A stretch of 57,094 nt of DNA from JANLTP01 sp031363055 (GTDB taxonomy: Bacteria > Pseudomonadota > Gammaproteobacteria > Burkholderiales > Burkholderiaceae_E): assembly GCA_031363055.1 (NCBI GenBank), contig JANLTP010000032.1:1-57094 (forward strand). The letters are read 5' to 3'. A program made the position numbers and the translations under genes. How positions within the stretch are numbered: the stretch's first letter is position 1; every line of letters begins with the position of its first letter. Below, piece after piece: positions 8,205 to 17,660 of the stretch. The notes under the pieces are model-generated. The model made no database searches. It saw only the letters and a program-made list of their open reading frames with translations, and was not told where the DNA came from.

Positions 8205-9005
8205 ATGCCTCAGGACCGTCGTCCGCCTCACGCTGATTTGCGGTCTTCCCGTTTCGACGTCAAGGCTTCGCAACGCGCTCCGCGTACCCGCGCCGTCGAT
8301 GCCGAAGACCGTGAGCGGCGCCGCCTTTCCATTCTCAATGCCGCCGAGCAATTGTTTGCGCAAAGCTCGACGCGCGATCTGAGCATGTCCGAGGTCGCGG
8401 CACTGGCGGGTTTAGCCAAGGGAACCGTTTATCTGTACTACGAAAGCAAGGAGGTTTTGATCCTGTCACTGCACGAACGCCTGGTCGAGGCGTTTTTTCG
8501 CGAACTCATCGACGCACTGGAAACAGCGCCGGTATTCGGTTTCGATCAGTTGGCGCGAATCGTGCGTGGCCATTTGACTGAGCGACCGCTGTACATGTCG
8601 TTGGGATCGGTCGCAATGGGTTTTATGGATCAGCAGATTATTCCCGAAGCGCTGCAAAACCTGTCCGACCGGATTTCGCGCTGGCTGATCGAGGCCGGTT
8701 CGAAACTCGAAGCACGATTCACCGATTTGCCGGCCGGCGAAGGCGTGCGCATGTTGGTTCACGGCTACGCCCTGATTGTCGGGCTCTGGCATCTGCTTGC
8801 CGTTCCCTGCGCCGCTGCAACCGCCGCGCAACAAGCATTGGGTAGCCTGAACTATGCCGATGAAGCCGAGTGCGCGCTGGCCCGCTATTGGGCCAACACG
8901 ATGAACCCAGCCAGCCCGTCAGCTCGCCCGCCGGTCAACCCGTCAGCCAACCAGGCGTCGAACCCAACAAAATCCGTTGCCGCTACACCGAAAGCTCGCC
9001 CGTGA
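8205..9005 (+). CDS. TetR/AcrR-family transcriptional regulator of the adjacent RND pump
   Basis: DNA-binding repressor, 266 residues. The N-terminal helix-turn-helix is clear: RERRRLSILNAAEQLFAQ, then LSMSEVAALAGLAKGTVYLYYESKEVLI, at residues about 37-90. The remainder is a ligand-binding TetR C-terminal domain with FFRELIDALETAPV and SRWLIEAGSKLEARF. After residue about 235 there is a repetitive Pro/Ser/Asn tail (NPASPSARPPVNPSANQ) that looks like sequence expansion rather than a domain. The stop codon overlaps the GTG of the adaptor gene as GTGA, so the regulator and pump form one operon. It probably represses its own operon through the palindrome at 8144-8164. Unlike its two downstream partners it is intact. 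Confidence 0.9.
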   Translation: MPQDRRPPHADLRSSRFDVKASQRAPRTRAVDAEDRERRRLSILNAAEQLFAQSSTRDLSMSEVAALAGLAKGTVYLYYESKEVLILSLHERLVEAFFRELIDALETAPVFGFDQLARIVRGHLTERPLYMSLGSVAMGFMDQQIIPEALQNLSDRISRWLIEAGSKLEARFTDLPAGEGVRMLVHGYALIVGLWHLLAVPCAAATAAQQALGSLNYADEAECALARYWANTMNPASPSARPPVNPSANQASNPTKSVAATPKARP

Positions 9006-10120
9006 AGTTCCTCTTTATCAGTCATATTCAACCCGCGCTTCCCAATGCGCGCCGAGCCCTGTGGATCGTACCGCTGCTCTGCCTTGGCATCCTCAGCTGC
9101 GGCTGCCAGAAGAAAACGCTCGCGCAGGAAGCCGACCTGCCACGTCCGGTACGCGTCATCAAGCTCAGCCTGGTCAATACGGCCGACACACTGGACCTGC
9201 CGGCCGAAGTACGACCTCGCTTCGAGACCCGTTACGGCTTTCGGGTCGGCGGCAAAATTGCAACGCGAACGGTCAGTCTCGGCGAATTGGTCAAACCCGG
9301 TCAGGAACTCGCACGTATCGATCCGACCGAAGTCACACCCGCCATCAATGCCCAGACCGCTCAGCTCGAGTCGGCGCGCACCGATGCTCAGTTGCAGCAA
9401 GCCGAGCTCAAACGAACGCGCGAGTTACGCGAGAAAAACTTCATCTCGCAAACTCAGCTCGACCGGCAAGTTGCGGCCTACGATTCGGCGGCCTCGCGAG
9501 TCCGTGCCGCCGAAGCGCAACTCAAACAGGTCCGTAACGCGTTGGAATTCACGACCTTACGGGCCGACAAACCGGGCGTGGTGACCGCCATCGACGCCGA
9601 GGCAGGCCAAGTGGTTGCGGTCGGACAGTCGATTGTTCTCGTGGCGCAACTAGGCGAAAAAGAGGTCATCGTCAACGTGCCCGAAAATGATATCGAGCGA
9701 TGACGTCGAGCACAAACTTTGGGTATTCGAGTGGGCGCACTCGGCAATCGCAGCTTCACAGTGAAACTACGTGAATTATCTCCTCTGGCAGATTCCGCCT
9801 CCCGAACTTTTCTGGCGCGACTCACCGTCATTGATCCGAGCGAAGATTTGAAACTCGGCATGACCGCCACGCTCGCTACCGAGGCGGCAGGCGAACCATC
9901 GCTGATCGTTCCGCTGACTGCCCTGAAATCGACCGGTGACCAAGCCCAGGTTTGGGTCGTCGAGCCCGCTGCGCAGACGGTGCGCGCCGCCGCCGTCAAG
10001 CTCGGCGCCACCAGCGGTCGCGGAGTGGTCATTTCAGACGGACTCAAACCCGGCGATCTAATTGTCACCGCCGGCGCACATTTGCTGATTGCCGGCCAGA
10101 AGGTTCGGGTCGTGGAGTAA
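9002..10120 (+). pseudogene. RND efflux periplasmic adaptor (MFP), interrupted by an in-frame TGA
   Basis: Membrane-fusion adaptor linking an RND pump to an outer-membrane channel. The GTG at 9002 overlaps the tetR stop. A lipoprotein signal is visible (hydrophobic segment, then LGILSCGCQKK). It is followed by the lipoyl/hairpin region (RYGFRVGGKIATRTVSLGELVKPGQ, coiled-coil ARTDAQLQQAELKRTREL) and DKPGVVTAIDAEAGQVV. Codon 234 (9701-9703) is TGA after VNVPENDIER. The same frame continues as RRAQTLGIRVGALGNRSF and then a normal beta-barrel and C-terminal domain to VRVVE. No base is lost, so this is a point nonsense change. TGA serves as a true stop in many neighbours, so recoding is unlikely. 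The product as written would lack the membrane-proximal half. Confidence 0.85.
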
Positions 10121-10124
10121 GCAG

Positions 10125-13100
10125 ATGACCAGCAAATTGAACGTTTCAGCCCTGGCCCTGCGCCACCAGCAACTCACACTGTTTTTTCTGCTCGCCATAG
10201 CGATCGCAGGCACGTTATCGTACTTGCGTCTCGGACAACGTGAGGATCCGGACTTCACCTTTCGTGCGATGGTGATCCGCACGCTTTGGCCTGGTGCGAC
10301 CACCCAGCAGATTGATCAGCAGATCACCGACAAGCTCGAAAAGAAACTGCAGGAAATACCCTATTACAAGCGCACACGTTCGTATTCGAAACCAGGCGAG
10401 TCCTTCATCGTTCTTGAGCTCGAAGACGTAGCGCCGCCCTCCGAAGTGCCGGACATCTGGTACCAGGTACGCAAGAAGTTGGGCGATATCCGCACCAGCC
10501 TGCCGCAGGAGACGCTGGGCCCGTTTTACAACGATGAGTTTGGCGACGTCTTCGGTTCCATCTACGCGTTCACCGCTGACGGTTTCACGATGACCGAGTT
10601 GCGCGATATTCTCGAAAGCGTGCGGCAAGAACTGTTGCGCATCAAAAGTGTTTTGAAAATCGAGTTGGTCGGTGTGCCCGACGATAAAATCTTCGTTGAA
10701 CTGTCGGCCCAGAAGCTGGCCAACTTCGGTGTGTCGGTCGACGCGATTGCGACCCAATTGCAAGCCCAGAATGCCATCGCGCCGGGTGGCGTACTGCACG
10801 ACGCTTCGCGGTCAGTACCGTTTCGGGTTACCGGCAATCTGACTTCAGTTGATGAAGTACGCAATCTCGATGTCGCGGTCGGCGGTCGCGCGCTCAAGCT
10901 TGCTGATATCGCGACGGTGACTCGCGGTTATGCTGACCCGCCGACCCAGGTCATTCGATATCGCGGGCAAGATGCCATCGCTTTGTCGGTCGCCATGGTG
11001 CGCAATGGTGACGTCATTCAGCTCGGCCGCGAACTGCAGGCCAGCATGGCCAGACTCAAGAAGGATTTGCCGATTGGCGTTGAGTTCGCGCAAGTCTCAG
11101 ACCAGCCCAAGGTCGTTAGTCACGCGGTCGACACCTTCATGCAGTCCTTGCTCGAGGCGGTCGCGATTGTGCTGGTCGTCAGCTTCCTGGCGCTCGGTTG
11201 GCGCTCGGGCTTGGTGGTCGCGCTGACCATTCCGCTGGTGTTGCTGGCCACCTTCATGTTCATGCGAATTCTGAATATTGATCTGCACCGAATCTCGACC
11301 GGCGCCTTGATCATCGCGCTCGGTCTCCTGGTGGATGATGCCATGATCGCGGTCGAGATGATGGCCCGGCGCATCGACGAGGGCTTCGATAAATTCGCCG
11401 CCGCCACCTTTGCCTACACCACCACCGCCTTTCCGATGCTGACGGGCACCCTGATTACCGCCGCCGGCTTCTTGCCGATTGCCTTGGCGCGCTCTGCCAC
11501 CGGTGAATACACCATTGCTCTGTTCCAGGTTACCGGTATCGCTCTACTGATTTCTTGGGTTGCAGCGATTGTCGCAACCCCCTTATTGGGCTATTGGATT
11601 TTGAAGGACTCAAAGTCTGCGACCCAACACGAGGTGTTTGACACACGGTTCTACCGAACCCTGCGCAGCGTCATCGACTGGTGCCTCGGCCATCGCTGGA
11701 TCACGATCGTTAGCACGGTCGCGCTGTTTGCGGCGGGCGTGTTCGGTATAGGCCTGACTGAAAAACAATTCTTCCCGACCTCGGATCGAACTGAAGTTCT
11801 GGTCGAAATGTGGTTGCCCGAGGGTTCGAGTTTCGAAGCGACTCGAATCGAAGTCGAGCGGCTTGAGAAGATGCTCGCCAAAGATCAGGACGTCGGCCAG
11901 TTCGTGGCCTTCATCGGCAACAGTCCACCGCGTTATTACCTGTCCCTCAACCAGGAGTTATTCCGGCCGAACTTTGCGAGTTTTCTGTTACTCACCGCCG
12001 ATATCAAAGCACGGGATCGGGTGGTTGATCGCATCCGCGCTGATTTTGCGACCGTGTTTCCAGGCGTTCGAGCACGCGCCATCACCACGCCGCTGGGGCC
12101 ACCGGTAGCCTATCCGGTTCAGTTCCGAATTCAGGGGCCAGAGCTGGCGAAGTTGAAGACCATCGCAGCACAAGTGGCCGAGGTGGTGCGACAAAATCCG
12201 AATACGGTGGAGACCAATCTCGACTGGGGCGACCGCTCGCCGGCACTCTCGGTCGACGTCGATCAGGACAAGGCACGCGCGCTCGGAGTTTCGAGCACAG
12301 CGGTGTCGCGAACCCTGGGCGGTAGCGTCAACGGCGCGACCATCGGCCAGTTTCGCGAACGCGACAGGCTCATCGATGTCGTCGTGCGCGCGCCCGTAGA
12401 TGAACGGCTCAATCTGACGAAAATTCGTGAACTGCCAATCATGACCGCGTCGGGCAAGTCTGTGCCACTCACACAAGTCGCGACCGTGCAATTACGAATG
12501 GAGGAACCGATCATTTGGCGAAACTCTCGCGTGCCGACCTTGACGGTGCGGGCCGACATCATCGACGGCGTCCAGGCGCCCGATGTGTCGGCACAGATCG
12601 ATCCGAAACTCAACGAACTTCGCAAATCGCTGCCGCCCGGATTCCGGATTGAGGTCGGTGGTGCGTTTGAGGAGAATGCCAAGGGCTCAGGGTTCGATCA
12701 ATACCGGTATGCCACTGATGTTGGGCGTTGTGATCGGCATTCTGATGTTGCAGTTGCAAAGCTTCTCGAGGGTTGCGATGGTGCTGCTGACGGCACCGTT
12801 TGGCATTGTGGGCGTAGCGCTCGGCTTGCTGGCGTTTCAGCGACCGTTCGGTTTCGTCGTCATGTTCGGCACCATCGCGCTGGCCGGCATGATCATGCGC
12901 AATACGGTCATTCTGGTCGAACAGATCAAGCGCGATCTCGATACCGGCGAGGCACCGTGGATTGCAATCCGAGAAGCGACCGTGCGACGATTTCGCCCGA
13001 TCGTGTTAACGGCGGCAGCCGCCATTCTTGCGATGGTGCCGCTGTCGCGCGATATTCTCTGGGGTCCGATGGCCGTCGCCATCATGGGCGGGCTGATCGT

Positions 13101-13233
13101 TGCGACCTTGCTGACCATTCTCGCGGTACCGGCCATTTACGCGGCCTGGTATCGGGTGCAGCGCGATACGGTATCGAAGGTGACTTCTACCAAGGCTGAC
13201 GAAGCTGGCGGACTCGCTCAAGCACTGGCCTGA
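10125..13233 (+). pseudogene. RND efflux pump inner-membrane subunit (HAE1/AcrB superfamily), 1-nt frameshift
   Basis: Proton-driven multidrug-type pump, about 1,035 codons when repaired, the usual length. The ATG at 10125 follows the adaptor stop by 4 nt. Visible features are the first membrane span after ALRHQQLTLFFLL, the porter domain, and the span-4 proton-relay segment GALIIALGLLVDDAMIAVE. The frame then breaks after GGAFEENAKG: one extra T at about 12687 moves the sequence into the next frame. That frame continues as QGSINTGMPLMLGVVIG, LLTAPFGIVGVALGLL, GTIALAGMIMRNTVILVEQI and the last spans, ending at 13233. Without repair, spans 8-12 are lost and no functional pump can form. Together with the adaptor lesion this marks a dead or misassembled pump. 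Confidence 0.87.
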
Positions 13234-13238
13234 TTGGC

Positions 13239-14273
13239 TCAGACGCTCGGCTGATTGGCCTTTGTCGGAGCCAATAGCTCCGGGTCAATGCCAGCATTGC
13301 TCAAGGCGCCAAGCAACTCGATGCGGTTATGCACATTGAGTTTCCCATAGACCTGCGAGAGCTGATTTCGTACCGTGGCCGGCGCGGTGCCCAATTCGGC
13401 GGCAATTTCGCGATACGACTGGCCCGCACAAAACCGCTGCACTACGACACGTTCACGGCGGCCCAGCCGGTCGACCGGCATGATGAGGCGCGCCAGGATC
13501 AGACGATAGCCATCGACATTGGTAATGTCCAGGTAGATATGTTCGCCGGCATACGGTTGCGCCTGCTGAATATTCTTGCGGATGGCGGCCGGCATGATTG
13601 CACCGCGCCATTCCGGCCATTCGCGTTTGGCCAGCTCGACAAAGCCGCCGTTGACTTCGATCAAACAGGCGTCATCGGCACCAACGACTGCCCAAGGTCG
13701 AATTTCGGACTTGCCTTCGCCGCTGTGGCTTGCCTTGCCCAACGACACCAGACGACTGATCCGATTGGCTTCGACCATGTGCGGCATCAGCCGTTCCTTA
13801 CGCAGACGATCGGTATCCGAGAACGGCCAGCGCGAATCAAATCGCCATATGCTCAGAAACTCCATCATCGAAGAAACCGGCTCCATGAGTACCGTGCCCA
13901 ACGTGGTCTCAATGCGGTGCTTGCGACCGTACCGGGTGTAGAGCGGGCTGCGCTCGAAGTCCTTGCGCGTGATGAGATCCGACAAATTGATCGTCGTGCC
14001 GAGCGCGGCCAACATCGCGTCGCGAAAGAAGTCGTGGTCCTGGACCCGCTCGTAATCCTTGAGCATGTCTTCGCTGGCATTGCTGATCTGAACCCGCAGA
14101 ATTTTCTGCGGCTCGGTTATCGCCTTGCCCCACCATGCGGCGTCAAAACGGATGACGCCGCATAGCTGCTCCAGTGCCCAATCCTGAAACCGCGAGAACG
14201 GTACATTGGTCGCGCCCTGATATAGCTTCAGAATCAGGGCATTGACCGGATCAGTATTCGCGTTCACGTTCAT
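13239..14273 (-). CDS. LuxR-type helix-turn-helix transcriptional regulator
   Basis: DNA-binding protein of about 344 residues. The C-terminal GerE/LuxR domain is clear: DRLGRRERVVVQRFCAGQS, YREIAAELGTAPATVRNQ, then LSQVYGKLNVHNRIELL. The long N-terminal half (DWALEQLCGVIRFDAAWWGK and following) looks like a GAF/PAS-like sensor but has no autoinducer-binding or receiver motif I recognise. The ATG at 14273 is preceded by a GGGAGG at longer than ideal spacing; a TTG at 14339 would run into the upstream protease gene. It is encoded 47 nt downstream of that protease gene on the same strand and converges with the pump operon at a 5-bp gap. Target genes are unknown. Confidence 0.85.
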   Translation of the reverse strand: MNVNANTDPVNALILKLYQGATNVPFSRFQDWALEQLCGVIRFDAAWWGKAITEPQKILRVQISNASEDMLKDYERVQDHDFFRDAMLAALGTTINLSDLITRKDFERSPLYTRYGRKHRIETTLGTVLMEPVSSMMEFLSIWRFDSRWPFSDTDRLRKERLMPHMVEANRISRLVSLGKASHSGEGKSEIRPWAVVGADDACLIEVNGGFVELAKREWPEWRGAIMPAAIRKNIQQAQPYAGEHIYLDITNVDGYRLILARLIMPVDRLGRRERVVVQRFCAGQSYREIAAELGTAPATVRNQLSQVYGKLNVHNRIELLGALSNAGIDPELLAPTKANQPSV

Positions 14274-14320
14274 TACCGAGCGAGACCTCCCATCAATACA
14301 AGCGTTGATCGCGGATGCGA

Positions 14321-15664
14321 TCAGCGTTTCGCAGTCCAATCTCCAAAGTAGAAAAGCTCATTGGTAGCGGCATTGAGCTCAAAGTATTCACCGGTGAAGA
14401 CACCATTGGCGCCGTTCAATACGCCAGTGTATACACCGCGACGGAATCCTGGAACCACCTCGGGCGTGTTGTCGCTGAACTCGATCCTGCCATCCGCTTG
14501 TGCAACACCCTTTAACACGAAAGTGCGTGCAGCCAGATTACGTGCCGCATTGGCGGGCCAACTGGACGTACCGGTAACCGCCAGATTTGATGCCACCGAG
14601 AGCTGAACCTGATGAGTCACGTTGGCATTGCTGGCGTTACTCACCGTGCCTCGGTAACTGCTGCCTGTGCCAGTCGGGCCGGCAGCTTGCCCGCCCGTAG
14701 CTCGGGAGGCCACCAGTGCGTCAGACGGGGGCAAGTCGAAGCGCTTGTCCGCTTCAATGACCCCGGTCTGATTCAAAGCGATCAAATTGTGCAAATGCTT
14801 GACATGCACCGCCCAACTACCGACCGCCAATGGCACCTGGATCAACTGTTGCTGTCCTTGCGCATTGGGCACCTGGAATCGAAGCGTGATACCGGCGTTA
14901 TGCAGGGCAAACACTTTACCGCTGTTCAGAATCGGCGAACCGCTGGTACCGCCCGAGGTGTCGCAACCATGAAAATACATTTCAATCGTCGATATATTGG
15001 TTGGGTCGACGACCTTTCGCGAATCGAAGGCTTCGATAGTTTGGATATTGCAGCTAAAAAGTTGCGCTTTCGGTACGCTCAGCCCGGGCTGAAAATTCGG
15101 GTAGACCTGGTCAAACAAAACGCCCGGGAAGCCGTTCAATTGCATCGGATCGCCCTTGCGCAGCCGAGTGGTTGACTGTGGGTCATCCAGAGCCAGTTTC
15201 GCTGGCAAGACTTCGCGCGACACGAACAGGCCGACGTCCGGGCTACGGGTGTCGCCGTTGTAGGACGGATGCGTGACAGCCGTCAGCAACGGAAACGCGC
15301 GGCCGGTCTCCGACTGGTAGGCGGTCACTGCCGTTATTTTTTCCTGGCCCGCAGCGAGGGCTCGAGCGTTGTCGAGCACACCCTGGGTGACGTGTGCATT
15401 GGTAGCGATCAGATTATCGCCAACGGCAAAACCAGTCGCGTGTATGGTAGTGCGCTGCCCTCGAGGCCCAACCGTGGTGATGCCAATCATGTAGGTCGAG
15501 GCGTCAAGGTTGGAAATGGGTACAGTCGTGCCACCCGAACTGACTGCAGTAGTGCCTGAATCGCCACCACCACCACCACCACCGCCACAGGCAGCCATCG
15601 CCGCAATCAAAACTACCGCCAAAAACGCAGACTTAAGCCGCCCAGCACCCGCGAAAGTGTTCAT
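14321..15664 (-). CDS. Secreted trypsin-like serine protease lipoprotein
   Basis: A 447-residue protein exported as a lipoprotein. The signal peptide ends in AAMAAC with Cys26 as lipidation site, followed by eight glycines (a GGT codon run) as a linker. The trypsin-like triad can be read: His91 in ATNAHV, Asp143 in SPDVGLF and Ser241 in GGTSGSP. The region after about residue 300 (Ala/Gly/Thr-rich linker, then QVQLSVASNLAVTGTSSW to the end) is a separate beta-rich domain of unknown role. The ATG follows GGAGG at good spacing. Family members of this kind are periplasmic or outer-membrane peptidases; the substrate is unknown. Confidence 0.82.
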   Translation of the reverse strand: MNTFAGAGRLKSAFLAVVLIAAMAACGGGGGGGGDSGTTAVSSGGTTVPISNLDASTYMIGITTVGPRGQRTTIHATGFAVGDNLIATNAHVTQGVLDNARALAAGQEKITAVTAYQSETGRAFPLLTAVTHPSYNGDTRSPDVGLFVSREVLPAKLALDDPQSTTRLRKGDPMQLNGFPGVLFDQVYPNFQPGLSVPKAQLFSCNIQTIEAFDSRKVVDPTNISTIEMYFHGCDTSGGTSGSPILNSGKVFALHNAGITLRFQVPNAQGQQQLIQVPLAVGSWAVHVKHLHNLIALNQTGVIEADKRFDLPPSDALVASRATGGQAAGPTGTGSSYRGTVSNASNANVTHQVQLSVASNLAVTGTSSWPANAARNLAARTFVLKGVAQADGRIEFSDNTPEVVPGFRRGVYTGVLNGANGVFTGEYFELNAATNELFYFGDWTAKR

Positions 15665-15819
15665 GTTTCCCTCCGTGAAGAATCTGTTGATTTAGGCAAC
15701 TTGAGTGTTGCGCGATATCAATTCTTGCGGAAGGGTCAAGACCACTAGTGCGTCAAATTTCTGACACTTCATTAAATAGTACATTTGCTCTATTTAGCCA
15801 TCAAAACAAACCGTGAAAC

Positions 15820-16713
15820 TCAGCCGCGCAGACGCATTTTTCCGGGCAAGGGAACAGAGCGACGCAAAATATCCTCACCCAACCAGAGCGCCGAGCGTCG
15901 CGCACGCTCAGTGACTTTCGGCAAGGGTATCTGCTGATAATCGTCGTTGAACACCTCGAAACTGTAGTCGCCATCGTAGCCCAGGCGCTCGAGACGGCTG
16001 ACCAGCGCGGCCACCTGATCGCTATGCACACCCTCGCCGGGGAACACCCGGAAATGGCGGGCGGTGGCGATGCGCTCCTCGACCGAACGGATGTCTTGCC
16101 ACATGAAGTCGGCCAACTGCACGAGAAAAATCTTCTCGGCCGGAATGTCGTCCAGATAATCGAGCGAGGTCTTCATCGCAAAGGTGTGAAACGAATCGAT
16201 GCCGACGCCCAGATTCGGTGCATTGGCACGACTGACCACGTCCCAGGCGGTTGAGAACTCGTTGATATGCCGCCCCCATGACAGACCCTCGAACGCGACC
16301 TTGATGCCGAGCGGCACGGCTAGCATGGCGAGTTTGCGCAGGTCGCGGGCAATCGCATCGAAATCATCGGTGGCATGGGTCAAGGTTGACGAGCAGGCCA
16401 ACAGCACCGGTGCGGCCACCGCCTTGCACATCTCGAGCATCGACTTGGCAATGTCGACCTTGTATTCATGCAGGTGACCAGACAGGCCTTCGAAGTCGCG
16501 CAACACCTGAAAGCCAGTGACCCTCAAACCACTGTCGCGTACTGCACGTGCGGCTGCGGCAACGCCACCCGGGTGCTCGACCACATCGCGCGCTGATAAC
16601 ATGACCTGCGAGAAGCCGGCTTCGGCAATCGCCGCCAACTTGGCCTCCAGGCCACCGGCCAGCGAGCTGGTGTCCATGCCGAAGTCATCGAACGCGCCCT
16701 GCGAGCGGCTCAT
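15820..16713 (-). CDS. quiC: 3-dehydroshikimate dehydratase, TIM-barrel part (QuiC N-terminal domain as a separate protein)
   Basis: Converts 3-dehydroshikimate to protocatechuate in quinate/shikimate catabolism. The 297 residues form one xylose-isomerase-like TIM barrel. The four expected metal ligands are visible: Glu142 (AFEGLSWG), Asp173 (VGIDSFHTF), Gln199 (FLVQLADF) and Glu253 (YSFEVFND). The gene stops where the barrel ends. In Pseudomonas QuiC1 this barrel is fused to a dioxygenase-like C-terminal domain; here that part is the next gene upstream, joined by an ATGA overlap. Last gene of the quinate/shikimate operon. Identification rests on motifs plus the neighbouring shikimate dehydrogenase, dehydroquinase and IclR genes; another sugar-phosphate-isomerase-like role is possible but less likely. 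Confidence 0.82.
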   Translation of the reverse strand: MSRSQGAFDDFGMDTSSLAGGLEAKLAAIAEAGFSQVMLSARDVVEHPGGVAAAARAVRDSGLRVTGFQVLRDFEGLSGHLHEYKVDIAKSMLEMCKAVAAPVLLACSSTLTHATDDFDAIARDLRKLAMLAVPLGIKVAFEGLSWGRHINEFSTAWDVVSRANAPNLGVGIDSFHTFAMKTSLDYLDDIPAEKIFLVQLADFMWQDIRSVEERIATARHFRVFPGEGVHSDQVAALVSRLERLGYDGDYSFEVFNDDYQQIPLPKVTERARRSALWLGEDILRRSVPLPGKMRLRG

Positions 16714-17660
16714 GATTCAACGCGTGTCAGGCCGGAAACACTGCGAACCAGCTCGAACATCACGCCGCCCAGGTAGCCTTGCGTCACCGCGCCCCGTTCG
16801 TCGGTGTGCACGCCGCCACTAGCCTCCATGAACTCGATCCCATGTGATCGCAACAATTGCACCGCAACGCCGACATCGGGCACGCCCAGGCCAATGCGCT
16901 GCAATCGCTCTTCGCCTTCCATGTAGATCAGGCCGCCTTCGGGCTCGATCAGTTGCAGATAAAAGCTTGCGCAGGGGCTGGCCAGAATTCGCCCCTTTGG
17001 CAAAATACCGAAGCGTTGTTCGGCCGGCAAGGACTGAAAGCCGAGAATCTCGGCATAGAACTCGGTCCAGTCCTCCATCCGATCCAGGCCAATGTATTGC
17101 ACCAGACCAAACCAATGCATGCCGGCCTGTGCCGGGGGATTCGGATCAACCGTCGGGATCGGCACAAAATCAACGTCGTAGATCGAGAAGTCGCGATAAC
17201 GATCGACGAAGTAAATCCGGCTGCTGCCGACGCCGTGGATCGCCGGAATATTGAGCTCCATCGGCTGCACTTGCACCGGCACTGCCCAGGCGCCGCGATC
17301 CAGCGCCCGCCGATAGGCTCGGTCAGCATCGCGAACCCGCAGCGCAATCGCAGCAATCGTTGGTGTCTCGGTGGGTGTCGCGGATTGAACGGTAGCGCTG
17401 GACAGCGTCGGCAGACGCGCATTGATGATGATATTCATACTGCCCTGGCGATAACGCAGGACTTCGCGCGAGCGATGCCGGGCAACCGGGCGAAAGCCCA
17501 TCATCTCAAGGACTTGGCCCAGCGCCTGCGGACGCGAACTCGTGTACTCGATAAATTCGATGCCATCGAGACCCAGCGGATTAGACGACTCGGCCAAGGC
17601 TTCACGATTGATGCTCGTACTCTGATTGATATTCGTACTCATATTTATTTTCGTACTCAT
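16710..17660 (-). CDS. 4-hydroxyphenylpyruvate dioxygenase-like (VOC) partner of 3-dehydroshikimate dehydratase
   Basis: A 316-residue protein of the vicinal-oxygen-chelate fold with two repeats. The first starts at LDGIEFIEYTSSRPQALGQ. The second starts at MHWFGLVQYIGLDRMEDW with FYAEILGFQ, and the chain ends with YLGGVMFELV, which holds the expected last metal ligand (Glu). This matches the C-terminal half of fused QuiC1 proteins, whose role is unclear. It could also have its own dioxygenase activity. Its start is in an 18-bp tandem repeat that encodes STKIN/STNIN/STSIN units, so the first 20 residues are not conserved. ATGA overlaps link it to the genes on both sides, so production with the barrel protein is expected. 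Confidence 0.75.
   Translation of the reverse strand: MSTKINMSTNINQSTSINREALAESSNPLGLDGIEFIEYTSSRPQALGQVLEMMGFRPVARHRSREVLRYRQGSMNIIINARLPTLSSATVQSATPTETPTIAAIALRVRDADRAYRRALDRGAWAVPVQVQPMELNIPAIHGVGSSRIYFVDRYRDFSIYDVDFVPIPTVDPNPPAQAGMHWFGLVQYIGLDRMEDWTEFYAEILGFQSLPAEQRFGILPKGRILASPCASFYLQLIEPEGGLIYMEGEERLQRIGLGVPDVGVAVQLLRSHGIEFMEASGGVHTDERGAVTQGYLGGVMFELVRSVSGLTRVES
17606..17659. repeat. 18-bp degenerate tandem repeat at the start of the VOC-domain gene
   Basis: Three 18-bp units: GATTGATGCTCGTACTCT at 17606, GATTGATATTCGTACTCA at 17624 and TATTTATTTTCGTACTCA at 17642. Each unit offers an ATGAGTA on the minus strand, so several start codons are duplicated with it. Confidence 0.9.

Noticed and set aside
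9701..9703. TGA in the adaptor gene as evidence of TGA recoding
   Set aside because: TGA ends many intact genes here, several in ATGA or GTGA overlaps, so it is a normal stop codon.
15560..15600. CCA/GGT triplet run as a microsatellite or regulatory element
   Set aside because: It encodes the eight-glycine linker directly after the lipobox cysteine of the serine protease, a common lipoprotein feature.
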